Shown here in pieces: positions 1-5,057 of a DNA stretch of 5,414 nucleotides. This DNA comes from Flemingiibacterium sp045644145 (lineage in GTDB: Bacteria > Bacillota > Clostridia > Oscillospirales > CAG-272): positions 1 to 5,414 of the forward strand of contig JAZRGK010000073.1 of assembly GCA_045644145.1 (NCBI GenBank), in the 5' to 3' direction. Made by a program: the position numbers and the translations under genes. The notes beneath the pieces are model-generated. The model did no database searches and was not told the origin of the DNA. It worked only from the letters and a program-made list of their open reading frames with translations. Within the stretch, counting starts at the first letter, position 1, and each line of letters starts with the position of its first letter.

Positions 1-55
1 TAATAATCATCATTCCTTTCCGACGGCTGCACATGATAATATGGCAGATGTTTTA

Positions 56-84
56 ATTATATCACGGAACAGCGGTGATTGCAA
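56..84 (-). promoter_or_regulatory. Sigma-A-type promoter directing transcription off the left edge
   Basis: Read on the minus strand, a TTGCAA -35 box (79-84) and a perfect TATAAT -10 box (56-61) are separated by exactly 17 bases. Transcription should start near position 49 and run toward position 1. Minus-strand GGAAAGGA at 21-14 resembles a Shine-Dalgarno site, so a gene probably begins at or just beyond the left edge; its start codon cannot be fixed here. Positions 1-137 hold no other feature I can support. Confidence 0.65.
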
Positions 85-137
85 TAGCCTTTGGTATGAA
101 TTATATGCAAATTAATTACCGCGAGAAGCTGTGGATG

Positions 138-169
138 AAAAAAGATCGGCAGTCCTTTGACTGCCGATC
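138..169 (-). terminator. Intrinsic terminator after the YjbQ-family gene
   Basis: A perfect 11-bp stem (144-154 paired with 159-169; arm GATCGGCAGTC) with a four-base loop is followed on the minus strand by six T (143-138). It lies 18 bases beyond the stop codon at 187 and fits a rho-independent terminator ending the TIM-like/YjbQ transcription unit. The plus strand downstream of the stem is not T-rich, so it should act in one direction only. Confidence 0.93.
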
Positions 170-186
170 ACGTTTAGGTGTTGTAA

Positions 187-807
187 TTATCTCTTAAGCT
201 GGAGATCGTAATGTACGTCGTAAGCCTTTTCCTCATCGGTGAACTTGCGGAGAGTGTTGATAACCTCGCCGTTGTTCCACTTGCGGTCGCCTACATCCTC
301 TGTTGTACCCATAACGGTAACGTTGAGCTGACGACGGCGTGCACGAACGTGGTCCCAGTCGATGAAGTAGATGTGAGCGAACTCACCGCCGTCAAGAACG
401 CCGTCCTTGATGGTCATGGTCTCGCTTCTGCCGAAGAATACGGAACGGAGGTGACCGTCGGTGTTCATAGAGGTGTAGTTGCCGGGCTCATTTACGTATC
501 TGCCGAACTGAGCATGGATCGGTCCGGGATGACGGTAGTCACCCTCATCAGTGTAGTCGGGGATCATCTTGCGCATGATGTCAAGAAGATCGTGCTGGAG
601 ATACTCAAGGTCGAAGGAATCAATATCGTGAGAGCACTCCTGGATCATAACAGAGCAGGTGGTGTGGTGGGAAGCGATGCAAACAGTACCGTTAACAACG
701 CCGGACGCCTTTACGATTTCCATGATCTCCTTGGAAACATCGTGGAAGGTGGGGATCCAGCCGCGGGACTGGAGCTCGAGCTCTTTTTGAAATACCTTAA
801 ATTCCAT
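187..807 (-). CDS. yjbQ: YjbQ/UPF0047 family protein, long variant
   Basis: This 206-residue protein belongs to the YjbQ (UPF0047) family. E. coli YjbQ has weak thiamine-phosphate synthase side activity, but the physiological role of the family is unsettled. Family hallmarks seen are the SHHTTCSV segment (about 46-53), Asp61/Asp63, Tyr91-Arg-His93, the T-D-G-H segment at 116-119 followed by L-R-S-V-F-F-G, and a C-terminal strand region with H-I-Y-F-I-D (145-150) and an Arg-rich V-R-A-R-R-R (154-159). Histidines 48, 93 and 119 are the likely metal/active-site residues by family analogy. The usual length is about 130-140 residues; this copy has extra sequence around 86-112 and a tail of nearly 40 residues after position 168. 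The start is set by GGAGG at 817-821, nine bases upstream. The 83-base gap to the TIM-like gene has no convincing promoter, so co-transcription is likely. Family assignment is firm; the reaction is not. Confidence 0.88.
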   Translation of the reverse strand: MEFKVFQKELELQSRGWIPTFHDVSKEIMEIVKASGVVNGTVCIASHHTTCSVMIQECSHDIDSFDLEYLQHDLLDIMRKMIPDYTDEGDYRHPGPIHAQFGRYVNEPGNYTSMNTDGHLRSVFFGRSETMTIKDGVLDGGEFAHIYFIDWDHVRARRRQLNVTVMGTTEDVGDRKWNNGEVINTLRKFTDEEKAYDVHYDLQLKR

Positions 808-890
808 TTTATAAATCCTCCAAAATTAAAATATTTTCTTTAGTGATTTTCGCGATACTTTCTGTGTACCGCACCCTCGGAACAGACAGC

Positions 891-1592
891 TTATTTGTGC
901 CTTTCGTCCCAAGCGCGGCGAACAGCTGCGATCATCTCGTCAACCATAGCTGCGCGGTCAGCCGCCTTTGCTACGCCGGAAGAAGAACCGGTAGCATCTG
1001 CGCCTGCGATGATGGTGTTGTATACGTCCTCACCGTTTGCAATACCTGCCGCGGTAAGAACGAGAATGTTTTCGTTAACATCCTTTACAGAACGGGTAGC
1101 CGCCTCAACGTATTCCGGACCAACGCTTACGCCGGTACCGATAAGCTCGGAAGGCTCAGCAACGATGATGTCGGGATTGAGGGTTGCGATCTTTGCCGCG
1201 TCAGCGGAAGAATCAGCGCAAACGATGGTGGTAAGACCAACCTCATCTGCACGCTCGATGGTCTTTGCGAGAACGTCGAACTCAAGGGGCTTTTCGCAGT
1301 GGTTAAGCATTACGCCGTCTGCGCCTGCCGCAACGAGGGATTCGGGAAGAATGTCCGCAAGTCCGCGTCCGGGAACGATAGGATCCATATGGGGTGCGAA
1401 AACGAAGATGTTCTTGGTAGCTTCCTTGATGCGGCGGATATCAACCACGGGGGTGGTGAAAATGATGCTTACGCCGTATTTCTCGGAAGCCGCGTCAGCA
1501 GCCTTCGCAAGCTCAAGAATATCGTCGCCGTAGAGGTAGGATTTAGGGCCTATCTCGAAAAAGGGTGCTTTGATGTCACATTTCTTTGCCAT
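891..1592 (-). CDS. Triosephosphate-isomerase-like TIM-barrel protein (archaeal-type, divergent active site)
   Basis: A 233-residue protein resembling the short, archaeal-type triosephosphate isomerases, which interconvert glyceraldehyde 3-phosphate and dihydroxyacetone phosphate. Visible landmarks are: strand 1 with G-P-K (15-17); A-P-H-M-D-P (66-71); the catalytic His in L-N-H-C-E-K (His98); the catalytic Glu in A-E-P-S-E-L-I-G-T-G (Glu146); and phosphate-binding glycines in A-A-G-I-A-N-G-E-D-V (181-190) and A-T-G-S-S-S-G (200-206). The classical Asn-x-Lys of strand 1 appears as Gly-Pro-Lys, so the active-site Asn is missing while Lys, His and Glu remain. This suggests a specialised sugar-phosphate isomerase rather than the glycolytic enzyme, though automatic annotation would probably say triose-phosphate isomerase. 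The ATG at 1592 is preferred because AAGGAG (1609-1604) lies 11 bases upstream; the in-frame GTG at 1604 overlaps that site. A strong promoter lies at 1633-1661, and yjbQ follows. Confidence 0.85.
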   Translation of the reverse strand: MAKKCDIKAPFFEIGPKSYLYGDDILELAKAADAASEKYGVSIIFTTPVVDIRRIKEATKNIFVFAPHMDPIVPGRGLADILPESLVAAGADGVMLNHCEKPLEFDVLAKTIERADEVGLTTIVCADSSADAAKIATLNPDIIVAEPSELIGTGVSVGPEYVEAATRSVKDVNENILVLTAAGIANGEDVYNTIIAGADATGSSSGVAKAADRAAMVDEMIAAVRRAWDERHK

Positions 1593-1594
1593 TA

Positions 1595-1606
1595 GAGTGT
1601 ACACTC
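1595..1606. repeat. Perfect 12-bp palindrome overlapping the TIM-like ribosome binding site
   Basis: GAGTGTACACTC reads identically on both strands. Its left end is two bases upstream of the preferred TIM-like start codon, and its right end covers half of the AAGGAG Shine-Dalgarno at 1604-1609. As DNA it could be an operator in the transcribed leader; as RNA only a weak 4-bp hairpin with a GUAC loop can form. The TGTACA core also occurs at 1708-1713 between the two divergent promoters. The palindrome is seen directly; any regulatory role is inferred. Confidence 0.4.
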
Positions 1607-1632
1607 CTTACTTTAATTATATTAACAAGAAA

Positions 1633-1661
1633 ATTATACACTATTTTTTACTTTTAGTCAA
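1633..1661 (-). promoter_or_regulatory. Strong sigma-A promoter for the TIM-like/yjbQ unit
   Basis: On the minus strand TTGACT (1661-1656) and a perfect TATAAT (1638-1633) are separated by 17 bases of A-rich spacer. Transcription would begin near 1626, giving a short leader of about 34 bases before the ATG at 1592. This is the best promoter match in the window, suggesting high expression of the downstream unit. Confidence 0.85.
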
Positions 1662-1672
1662 TACGCTTTTGG

Positions 1673-1732
1673 CAAATTTATGACGATTTTCAGAAAGGTG
1701 AGGAAAATGTACATATAATAGGCATAAATTTG
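1673..1732. repeat. Inverted repeat centred between two divergent promoters (candidate operator pair)
   Basis: Arm CAAATTTATG (1673-1682) is matched by its exact reverse complement CATAAATTTG (1723-1732) across a 40-base spacer. GG precedes each arm on the plus strand. The left arm lies 11 bases upstream of the minus-strand -35 box (1656-1661) and the right arm 13 bases upstream of the plus-strand -35 box (1746-1751). Each promoter therefore has the same sequence in the same orientation and nearly the same distance, as expected for a shared regulator acting on both. No regulator gene is present in the window. Confidence 0.45.
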
Positions 1733-1745
1733 GCTATTTTGCGAA

Positions 1746-1774
1746 TTGAAAAAATGTGCGAAAAATATTATCAT
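1746..1774 (+). promoter_or_regulatory. Promoter for the SIS gene leader transcript
   Basis: TTGAAA (1746-1751) and TATCAT (1769-1774) are separated by 17 bases; each box matches five of six consensus positions. Transcription would start near 1781, just upstream of the structured leader and about 245 bases ahead of the SIS start codon. An overlapping TATTAT at 1766-1771 would need a 14-base spacer and is less likely. Confidence 0.65.
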
Positions 1775-1780
1775 TATTTA

Positions 1781-1930
1781 TATGGATGAAGTTACTTTAC
1801 CGTATCAAAAGCTTACCGCGATACAAGCCGCCGGAATGGTAAGGACCCATGCAGGCGGCACGAACAGTGCGCCCGAACGGTTTAGCACTTTTATGGGCTT
1901 TATATAAAAGCCCATGAGTAAAGTTTTTTG
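1781..1930 (+). promoter_or_regulatory. Candidate structured cis-regulatory RNA (riboswitch-like leader) ahead of the SIS gene
   Basis: The leader begins with hairpin A, GTATC (1802-1806) with GATAC (1820-1824), enclosing a 13-base loop. Two bases later comes hairpin B, GCCGCC (1827-1832) with GGCGGC (1854-1859), enclosing a 21-base loop. Loop A contains CTTACC (1812-1817), perfectly complementary to GGTAAG (1838-1843) in loop B, so a 6-bp kissing interaction can form. Downstream, GTGC (1867-1870) can pair back to GCAC (1858-1861), breaking into hairpin B, or AGTGC (1866-1870) can pair forward to GCACT (1885-1889), breaking the terminator base. CCCAT (1846-1850) can also pair with ATGGG (1893-1897) of the terminator. 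A terminator then a coding gene is the layout of an attenuating riboswitch. I could not match it to TPP, FMN, SAM, purine, glycine, lysine, cobalamin, preQ1, c-di-GMP, ZTP, fluoride, manganese, glmS or T-box consensus features from memory. A free-standing small RNA of about 145 bases is the alternative. Confidence 0.5.
1887..1929 (+). terminator. Intrinsic terminator inside the SIS leader (probable attenuator)
   Basis: A perfect 9-bp stem (1893-1901 with 1907-1915; arm ATGGGCTTT, loop ATATA) sits on a lower 5-bp stem (ACTTT 1887-1891 with AAAGT 1920-1924), with a 1/4-base internal loop between them. A run of six T follows at 1924-1929. The strong stem alone is eight bases from the T-run, so efficient termination needs the weak lower stem. 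That lower stem is the part upstream leader sequence can compete for. No gene ends just upstream on this strand, supporting attenuation rather than end-of-operon termination. Confidence 0.6.
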
Positions 1931-1934
1931 CGGA

Positions 1935-1976
1935 GCTTTTTTCTTGCACATCGCCTACTGCGATGTGCTTAAAAGC
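1935..1976. repeat. Long hairpin/palindromic element between the attenuator and the SIS gene
   Basis: A perfect 9-bp stem GCACATCGC (1946-1954) with GCGATGTGC (1960-1968) and loop CTACT is enclosed by an outer 6-bp stem GCTTTT (1935-1940) with AAAAGC (1971-1976). It directly follows the T-run, so 1924-1942 reads as two T-runs flanking GCGGAGC. No T-run follows it in either direction, so it is not a classical terminator. It may be a dispersed palindromic element, or a hairpin that stabilises the mRNA 5' end. The structure is seen; the role is unknown. Confidence 0.5.
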
Positions 1977-2024
1977 GACCCGTTTCCTATATGCAAAATC
2001 TATGAATATTTGGAGGACAAAACC

Positions 2025-2630
2025 ATGATTAGCGAAAACGCGCTTAACGCTGCAAAGGCGGCTTACGATATTGAAGCCGAGTGCATAACCAAGATGAAGG
2101 ATTACTTCGATGACGAAGCCTTTTCAAAAGCTGTAGAGCTTCTTTCGAAAGCACCCAGAATCGGTGCGGCAGGATGCGGACATTCCGGCATTATCTGTCA
2201 GCATTTTGCGCATCTTATGTGCTGTATCGAGCGTCCCGCACGCTTTATTTCCCCTGCGGAAGCTGTACACGGCGCAACCGGATTTTTACAGGAAGGCGAC
2301 GTTATGGTGTTCGCTTCCAGAGGCGGCAAGACCAAGGAGCTTCTTCCTATTATGGAGATATGCAAGACCAAGGGAGTTCACATAATTTCCGTTACGGAAA
2401 ATCTGGAATCTCCTCTTGCACTTGGAGCTGAGGTCGTAATCAAGCAGTATGTAAACCGCGAAACCGACAAGTACAATATGCAGGGAACCACCAGCACCAC
2501 CGCGCTTTGCATGCTGTTCCATGCTCTCCAGGCGGCTGTTATCGAGGAAACCGATTACAAGAGTGAGCAGTTCGCTCTCATTCATCCCGGCGGAGCTGTT
2601 GGAGAAAGACTTAACAATAAGCCGCTTTGA
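2025..2630 (+). CDS. Single-domain SIS sugar-phosphate isomerase-like protein (KdsD/GutQ-related)
   Basis: A 201-residue SIS-fold protein related to the isomerase domain of arabinose-5-phosphate isomerases (KdsD/GutQ/KpsF). Visible motifs are: the first phosphate loop G-C-G-H-S-G (50-55); P-A-E-A-V-H-G-A-T-G (77-86), like the family's P-A-E-A-x-H-G-D; the second phosphate loop A-S-R-G-G-K-T-K-E (97-105), where KdsD typically has S-N-S-G-E-T; the Q-G-T-T-S-T-T loop (153-159); and the hallmark H-P-G-G-A-V-G-E-R-L (187-196). KdsD enzymes are about 320 residues because of two C-terminal CBS domains, absent here. Cytosolic aldose-ketose isomerisation of a phosphorylated sugar is likely; the substrate is not determinable. 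The ATG at 2025 is chosen because GGAGG (2012-2016) lies eight bases upstream and the protein aligns from there. The reading frame stays open upstream to an ATG at 1913-1915, but that stretch lies in the attenuator and hairpin. Expression is probably controlled by the structured leader and perhaps co-regulated with the divergent TIM-like gene. Confidence 0.85.
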   Translation: MISENALNAAKAAYDIEAECITKMKDYFDDEAFSKAVELLSKAPRIGAAGCGHSGIICQHFAHLMCCIERPARFISPAEAVHGATGFLQEGDVMVFASRGGKTKELLPIMEICKTKGVHIISVTENLESPLALGAEVVIKQYVNRETDKYNMQGTTSTTALCMLFHALQAAVIEETDYKSEQFALIHPGGAVGERLNNKPL

Positions 2631-2652
2631 TGGTGGACAATATCTGAAAGCT

Positions 2653-2690
2653 AAAAAAGCCTGTGGCATATTTTGCGCCGCAGGCTTTTT
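2653..2690. terminator. Bidirectional intrinsic terminator between SIS and lipoprotein genes
   Basis: GCCTGTGGC (2659-2667) pairs with GCCGCAGGC (2677-2685) through nine positions including one G-U, with a nine-base loop. Five T follow on the plus strand (2686-2690), and six A precede (2653-2658), becoming six T on the minus strand. It lies 22 bases after the SIS stop and one base beyond the stop codon of the convergent lipoprotein gene, so it can end both transcripts. Confidence 0.92.
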
Positions 2691-2691
2691 A

Positions 2692-4242
2692 TCACCAATA
2701 AAGGTTTCTTAGCTGATACATTCCTTTTCTGATGTAGATGTGGCATATGGTGTTTGCATTGCCGTCGCTGAAAATTTCTCCGGTGTATTTGTTAAAATAT
2801 ACGGTGTATCCGAATTTAGAACCCATAAACATGTAGTACCCACCGAAATCACCGATATATTTAACCTGCGATATCGAATATTCACCGGCATCGGTCAGTA
2901 TATCCCGAAGTCTGTCATCTGTGTGAGTAAGGGTTATATCGCCGCCGGATCCAATTTCGGTTATAAGATCTTCGTATTGGCGGCTGATCTCGTCATAAAT
3001 GATCGCCCCGGCCTCATCTACGGTGTATACAGGCTCATTTTTGCGCGTTTCGATCATAACTGCGTTAAGCTCATAGCCTAAAAATGGATTTGAATCCATA
3101 TTTACAATATCCACCGTGTACCCTGCCGATACAAGTGAATCTAACGGAATATCATCACTGTCCCAGTAGGCTGTAAACGCTTCGCCCGGAATCATTATAT
3201 CATTATGCTTCTTTACCGGGGTATAGGGGAGGCAGTTTCCGTCAACAAAGAGCACAAACAGCTCGGTTTCGGTATTGGGGATCTCTGCCGTTTTCTGATT
3301 GTCCCCATGGTTGTTAAAAGTAAGGAGATATGAATCATCCATTATGATAAAGGCGAAGTCAAATTCGGTTTCAGCGTGTTCCGAAGCCATTTGAGATGGG
3401 TTCTCTAAAATGATATAAAGAATTTCAGCGCGCTCGTCAATATCGGGAACACAAAACTCATCAAACCGCCAGCCGAACTCGGTCATAACCATGCGGACGG
3501 TAAATTTATCCGTCATTTCCCATCCTGCCGCCACGCGTGCATCGCGTTCTTCAAAGCTCTCGTAAGGTTTTGGATATTTATACGAATAGTGGCCTATGAT
3601 ATTAAAAATTATCTCGTTATCACTCATTGATACAAGCTCAAATTCATCCTCAAAATTGTAATTATAGTATTGCGGTCCGCCTCTGTCGGCATCAACAAAT
3701 GACAGCTTTCCGTTATGTTCTGTGTACCATAACCGGTTCGGAGCCATAGTGTTTTTTGCATTGAAAAAATCTTCGGTGAAAACCGACAGCACAAGCCTTG
3801 TAAAATCGTCCCAATTCTGATACCGACCTTGGGATATCGAGCGTTTCCAGCCATATTCGGTTTCAAAATGCTCGTATTCCCCGAGCTGATAATCCAGTGT
3901 TTCTTTGTATTCCACGAATCTTGTTGATACACTGAATACATGGGAATACACATTGACAGCCCTGCGATAGAGCATCTGCTGTTCTTCGGTAAGGAATGTG
4001 GGAACGGGCATTGTAAGTTCTGCCTCTGACAGCGGAGGTTCGGCCGATGTGGCATTATCGGTAGGGTAATGTGTTGCTGTAGTTTCAGCTGTTTCATCAT
4101 GGGTATCGTAAGTATTGTCTGTACTGATGGAATCACTGTTTTCCGCTGAAATGTCCTCGCTATAATCAGATATCTGCGAACATGCTCCGAAGAGTATCAC
4201 GCATATAAACAGTGAAGTAATAACAAAAAAATTTTTAAACAT
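2692..4242 (-). CDS. Secreted lipoprotein of unknown function
   Basis: A 516-residue predicted lipoprotein I do not recognise as a named family. The N-terminus has Lys3, a hydrophobic stretch (4-18) and a lipobox-like F-G-A-C ending at Cys21. Signal peptidase II cleavage and membrane anchoring on the outer face are therefore expected; Phe at -3 is less usual than Leu. Residues 22 to about 80 form a low-complexity Ser/Thr/Asp/Glu-rich linker with no Lys or Arg. The remainder is a Tyr-, Glu- and Asp-rich globular part. Around 330-375 the pattern F-V-D-G-N-C-L-P-Y-T-P-V followed by I-M-I-P-G-E-A-F faintly recalls the copper-amine-oxidase N-terminal-like domain of Bacillota surface proteins; this is weak. 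Near the C-terminus Y-T-V-Y-F-N-K-Y-T-G-E-I-F resembles PepSY-type strands, also weak. The start is supported by GGAAGGAG (4260-4253), ten bases upstream. It is a single-gene unit ended by the terminator at 2653-2690. Confidence 0.85.
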   Translation of the reverse strand: MFKNFFVITSLFICVILFGACSQISDYSEDISAENSDSISTDNTYDTHDETAETTATHYPTDNATSAEPPLSEAELTMPVPTFLTEEQQMLYRRAVNVYSHVFSVSTRFVEYKETLDYQLGEYEHFETEYGWKRSISQGRYQNWDDFTRLVLSVFTEDFFNAKNTMAPNRLWYTEHNGKLSFVDADRGGPQYYNYNFEDEFELVSMSDNEIIFNIIGHYSYKYPKPYESFEERDARVAAGWEMTDKFTVRMVMTEFGWRFDEFCVPDIDERAEILYIILENPSQMASEHAETEFDFAFIIMDDSYLLTFNNHGDNQKTAEIPNTETELFVLFVDGNCLPYTPVKKHNDIMIPGEAFTAYWDSDDIPLDSLVSAGYTVDIVNMDSNPFLGYELNAVMIETRKNEPVYTVDEAGAIIYDEISRQYEDLITEIGSGGDITLTHTDDRLRDILTDAGEYSISQVKYIGDFGGYYMFMGSKFGYTVYFNKYTGEIFSDGNANTICHIYIRKGMYQLRNLYW

Positions 4243-4438
4243 ATCCGTAGATCTCCTTCCATGCTGAATAGATGCAAATAGTATGTCGTGCGGTTATCAT
4301 GCTTCAAAATCGAAGAACGTCACTGTATATAAGACGTATTTCTCGCAAAAAAGTTCCGGCTTCCTTGTGTAGCTGTGAACGCTTTTCGGCGTACTTCAAT
4401 ATACTGATACCAAAGCTTTTGTTTTGGAGGTTTTACAT
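4243..4438. promoter_or_regulatory. Divergent intergenic region with weak promoter candidates
   Basis: This gap must hold the start signals of both flanking genes. For the lipoprotein gene, minus-strand TTGAAG (4307-4302) and TACTAT (4283-4278) are 18 bases apart. For the Amidase_6 gene, TATACT at 4400-4405 is a good -10 box but lacks a clear -35. A second plus-strand pair is TTCAAA (4303-4308) with TATATA (4326-4331), 17 bases apart. None approaches the consensus promoters elsewhere in the window, and I see no strong hairpin or repeat here. Confidence 0.3.
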
Positions 4439-5005
4439 ATGCCCGAAATACGCGAATACAACCGCGCCCGTGCCGTAGCCTACGCAAGGCGGTGGGCGTT
4501 TGGACGCAATCCGCTGTTCTTCGATTTTACAGGTAGGGGCGGAAACTGTACCAGCTTCGTTTCCCAGTGCATACTTGCAGGGTGCTGTCAGATGAATTTT
4601 ACCCCCGATTTCGGGTGGTACTATCTTTCTGCCGATGACCGCGCCGCGGCGTGGACGGGCGTGGAGTTTTTCTATAATTTTATTACGAACAACGCCGAAA
4701 GCGCAGGAGTGGGAGAGGGTCTTGGACCTTTCGGGCATGAGATGAGAGGGCGAATTTTGTCCCTCGGTGACGTGATACAGCTCGGACGCGAGGACGGCGA
4801 CTATTACCACACCTTGCTAGTTACGGGGTACGGGCGGCGGACGTATCTTGTATCCGCTCACAGCGACAACGCATATAACCGTCCGCTGTCAAGCTACAGA
4901 TACAGCCGTATACGTTATATACACATTGATGCGTACCGTACGGATGAAAGGTTTGTGTCAAACTGTTTCGACGATCTTATAAACGGCGTGTCGCTGGGAA
5001 TTTAG
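4439..5005 (+). CDS. Amidase_6 domain protein (putative cysteine amidase/peptidase)
   Basis: A 188-residue protein made up almost entirely of an Amidase_6-type domain, a putative amidase family I place near the papain-like NlpC/P60 and CHAP cell-wall hydrolases. The N-terminal Y-N-R-A-R-A-V-A-Y-A helix (7-16) and D-F-T-G-R-G-G-N-C-T-S-F-V-S-Q-C (29-44) are characteristic, with Cys37 the probable nucleophile. W-Y-Y (60-62), A-W-T-G-V (71-75), G-D-V-I-Q-L (110-115) and Y-Y-H-T-L-L-V-T-G (122-130) follow, with His124 the probable catalytic base. The segment H-S-D-N-A-Y-N-R-P-L (141-150) and the closing I-R-Y-I-H-I complete the domain. There is no signal peptide, membrane segment or wall-binding module, although relatives are often parts of larger secreted proteins. 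The ATG at 4439 is preferred because GGAGG (4426-4430) is eight bases upstream; the in-frame TTG at 4424 overlaps that site. Substrate and location remain unknown. Confidence 0.85.
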   Translation: MPEIREYNRARAVAYARRWAFGRNPLFFDFTGRGGNCTSFVSQCILAGCCQMNFTPDFGWYYLSADDRAAAWTGVEFFYNFITNNAESAGVGEGLGPFGHEMRGRILSLGDVIQLGREDGDYYHTLLVTGYGRRTYLVSAHSDNAYNRPLSSYRYSRIRYIHIDAYRTDERFVSNCFDDLINGVSLGI

Positions 5006-5053
5006 AAAAAACAAAGATGCCAATGTCTTTTTAGACATGGCATCTTGTTTTTT
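5006..5053. terminator. Bidirectional intrinsic terminator between Amidase_6 and Mrp genes
   Basis: GATGCCAATGTC (5016-5027) pairs with GACATGGCATC (5034-5044) with one bulged A; the loop is TTTTTA. Six T follow on the plus strand (5048-5053), and six A precede (5006-5011), giving six T on the minus strand. It starts immediately after the Amidase_6 stop and ends five bases from the convergent Mrp stop, so it serves both genes. Confidence 0.92.
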
Positions 5054-5057
5054 ACAT

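Noticed and set aside
1..55. Start of a minus-strand gene near the left edge (ATG codons at 13-11 and 10-8)
   Set aside because: Both ATGs are too close to the GGAAAGGA site, and too few codons are visible to support a coding call.
211..1595. Long plus-strand open frames opposite yjbQ and the TIM-like gene
   Set aside because: They are antisense to genes with clear family motifs and good ribosome binding sites, lack such sites themselves, and their translations show no recognisable domain. Biased codon use of the real genes explains the absence of stops.
1593..1604. GTG start at 1604 for the TIM-like gene
   Set aside because: The GTG overlaps the AAGGAG ribosome binding site that correctly serves the ATG at 1592.
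1696..1719. Tiny plus-strand leader peptide (GGTGAGGAAA then ATG TAC ATA TAA)
   Set aside because: Only three codons, and it lies upstream of the predicted plus-strand promoter, so it would not be transcribed with the SIS gene.
1781..1930. T-box, glmS ribozyme or other known riboswitch or ribozyme
   Set aside because: The T-box AGGGUGGNACCGCG sequence, the CUGAUGA/GAAA hammerhead core, the glmS core and the conserved strings of the common riboswitches could not be found by eye. A covariance search was not possible, so a known class is not fully excluded.
1913..2024. N-terminal extension of the SIS gene from an upstream in-frame ATG, adding 37 residues
   Set aside because: The extension lies inside the terminator arm, T-run and hairpin, has no ribosome binding site, and precedes the natural SIS N-terminus. 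The ATG at 2025 has an ideally spaced GGAGG.
3624..4136. 170-codon minus-strand frame overlapping the lipoprotein gene
   Set aside because: It is a shifted frame inside the lipoprotein coding region, with no ribosome binding site or recognisable motif.
4424..4438. TTG start at 4424 for the Amidase_6 gene
   Set aside because: It falls within the TTGGAGG ribosome binding site of the ATG at 4439.
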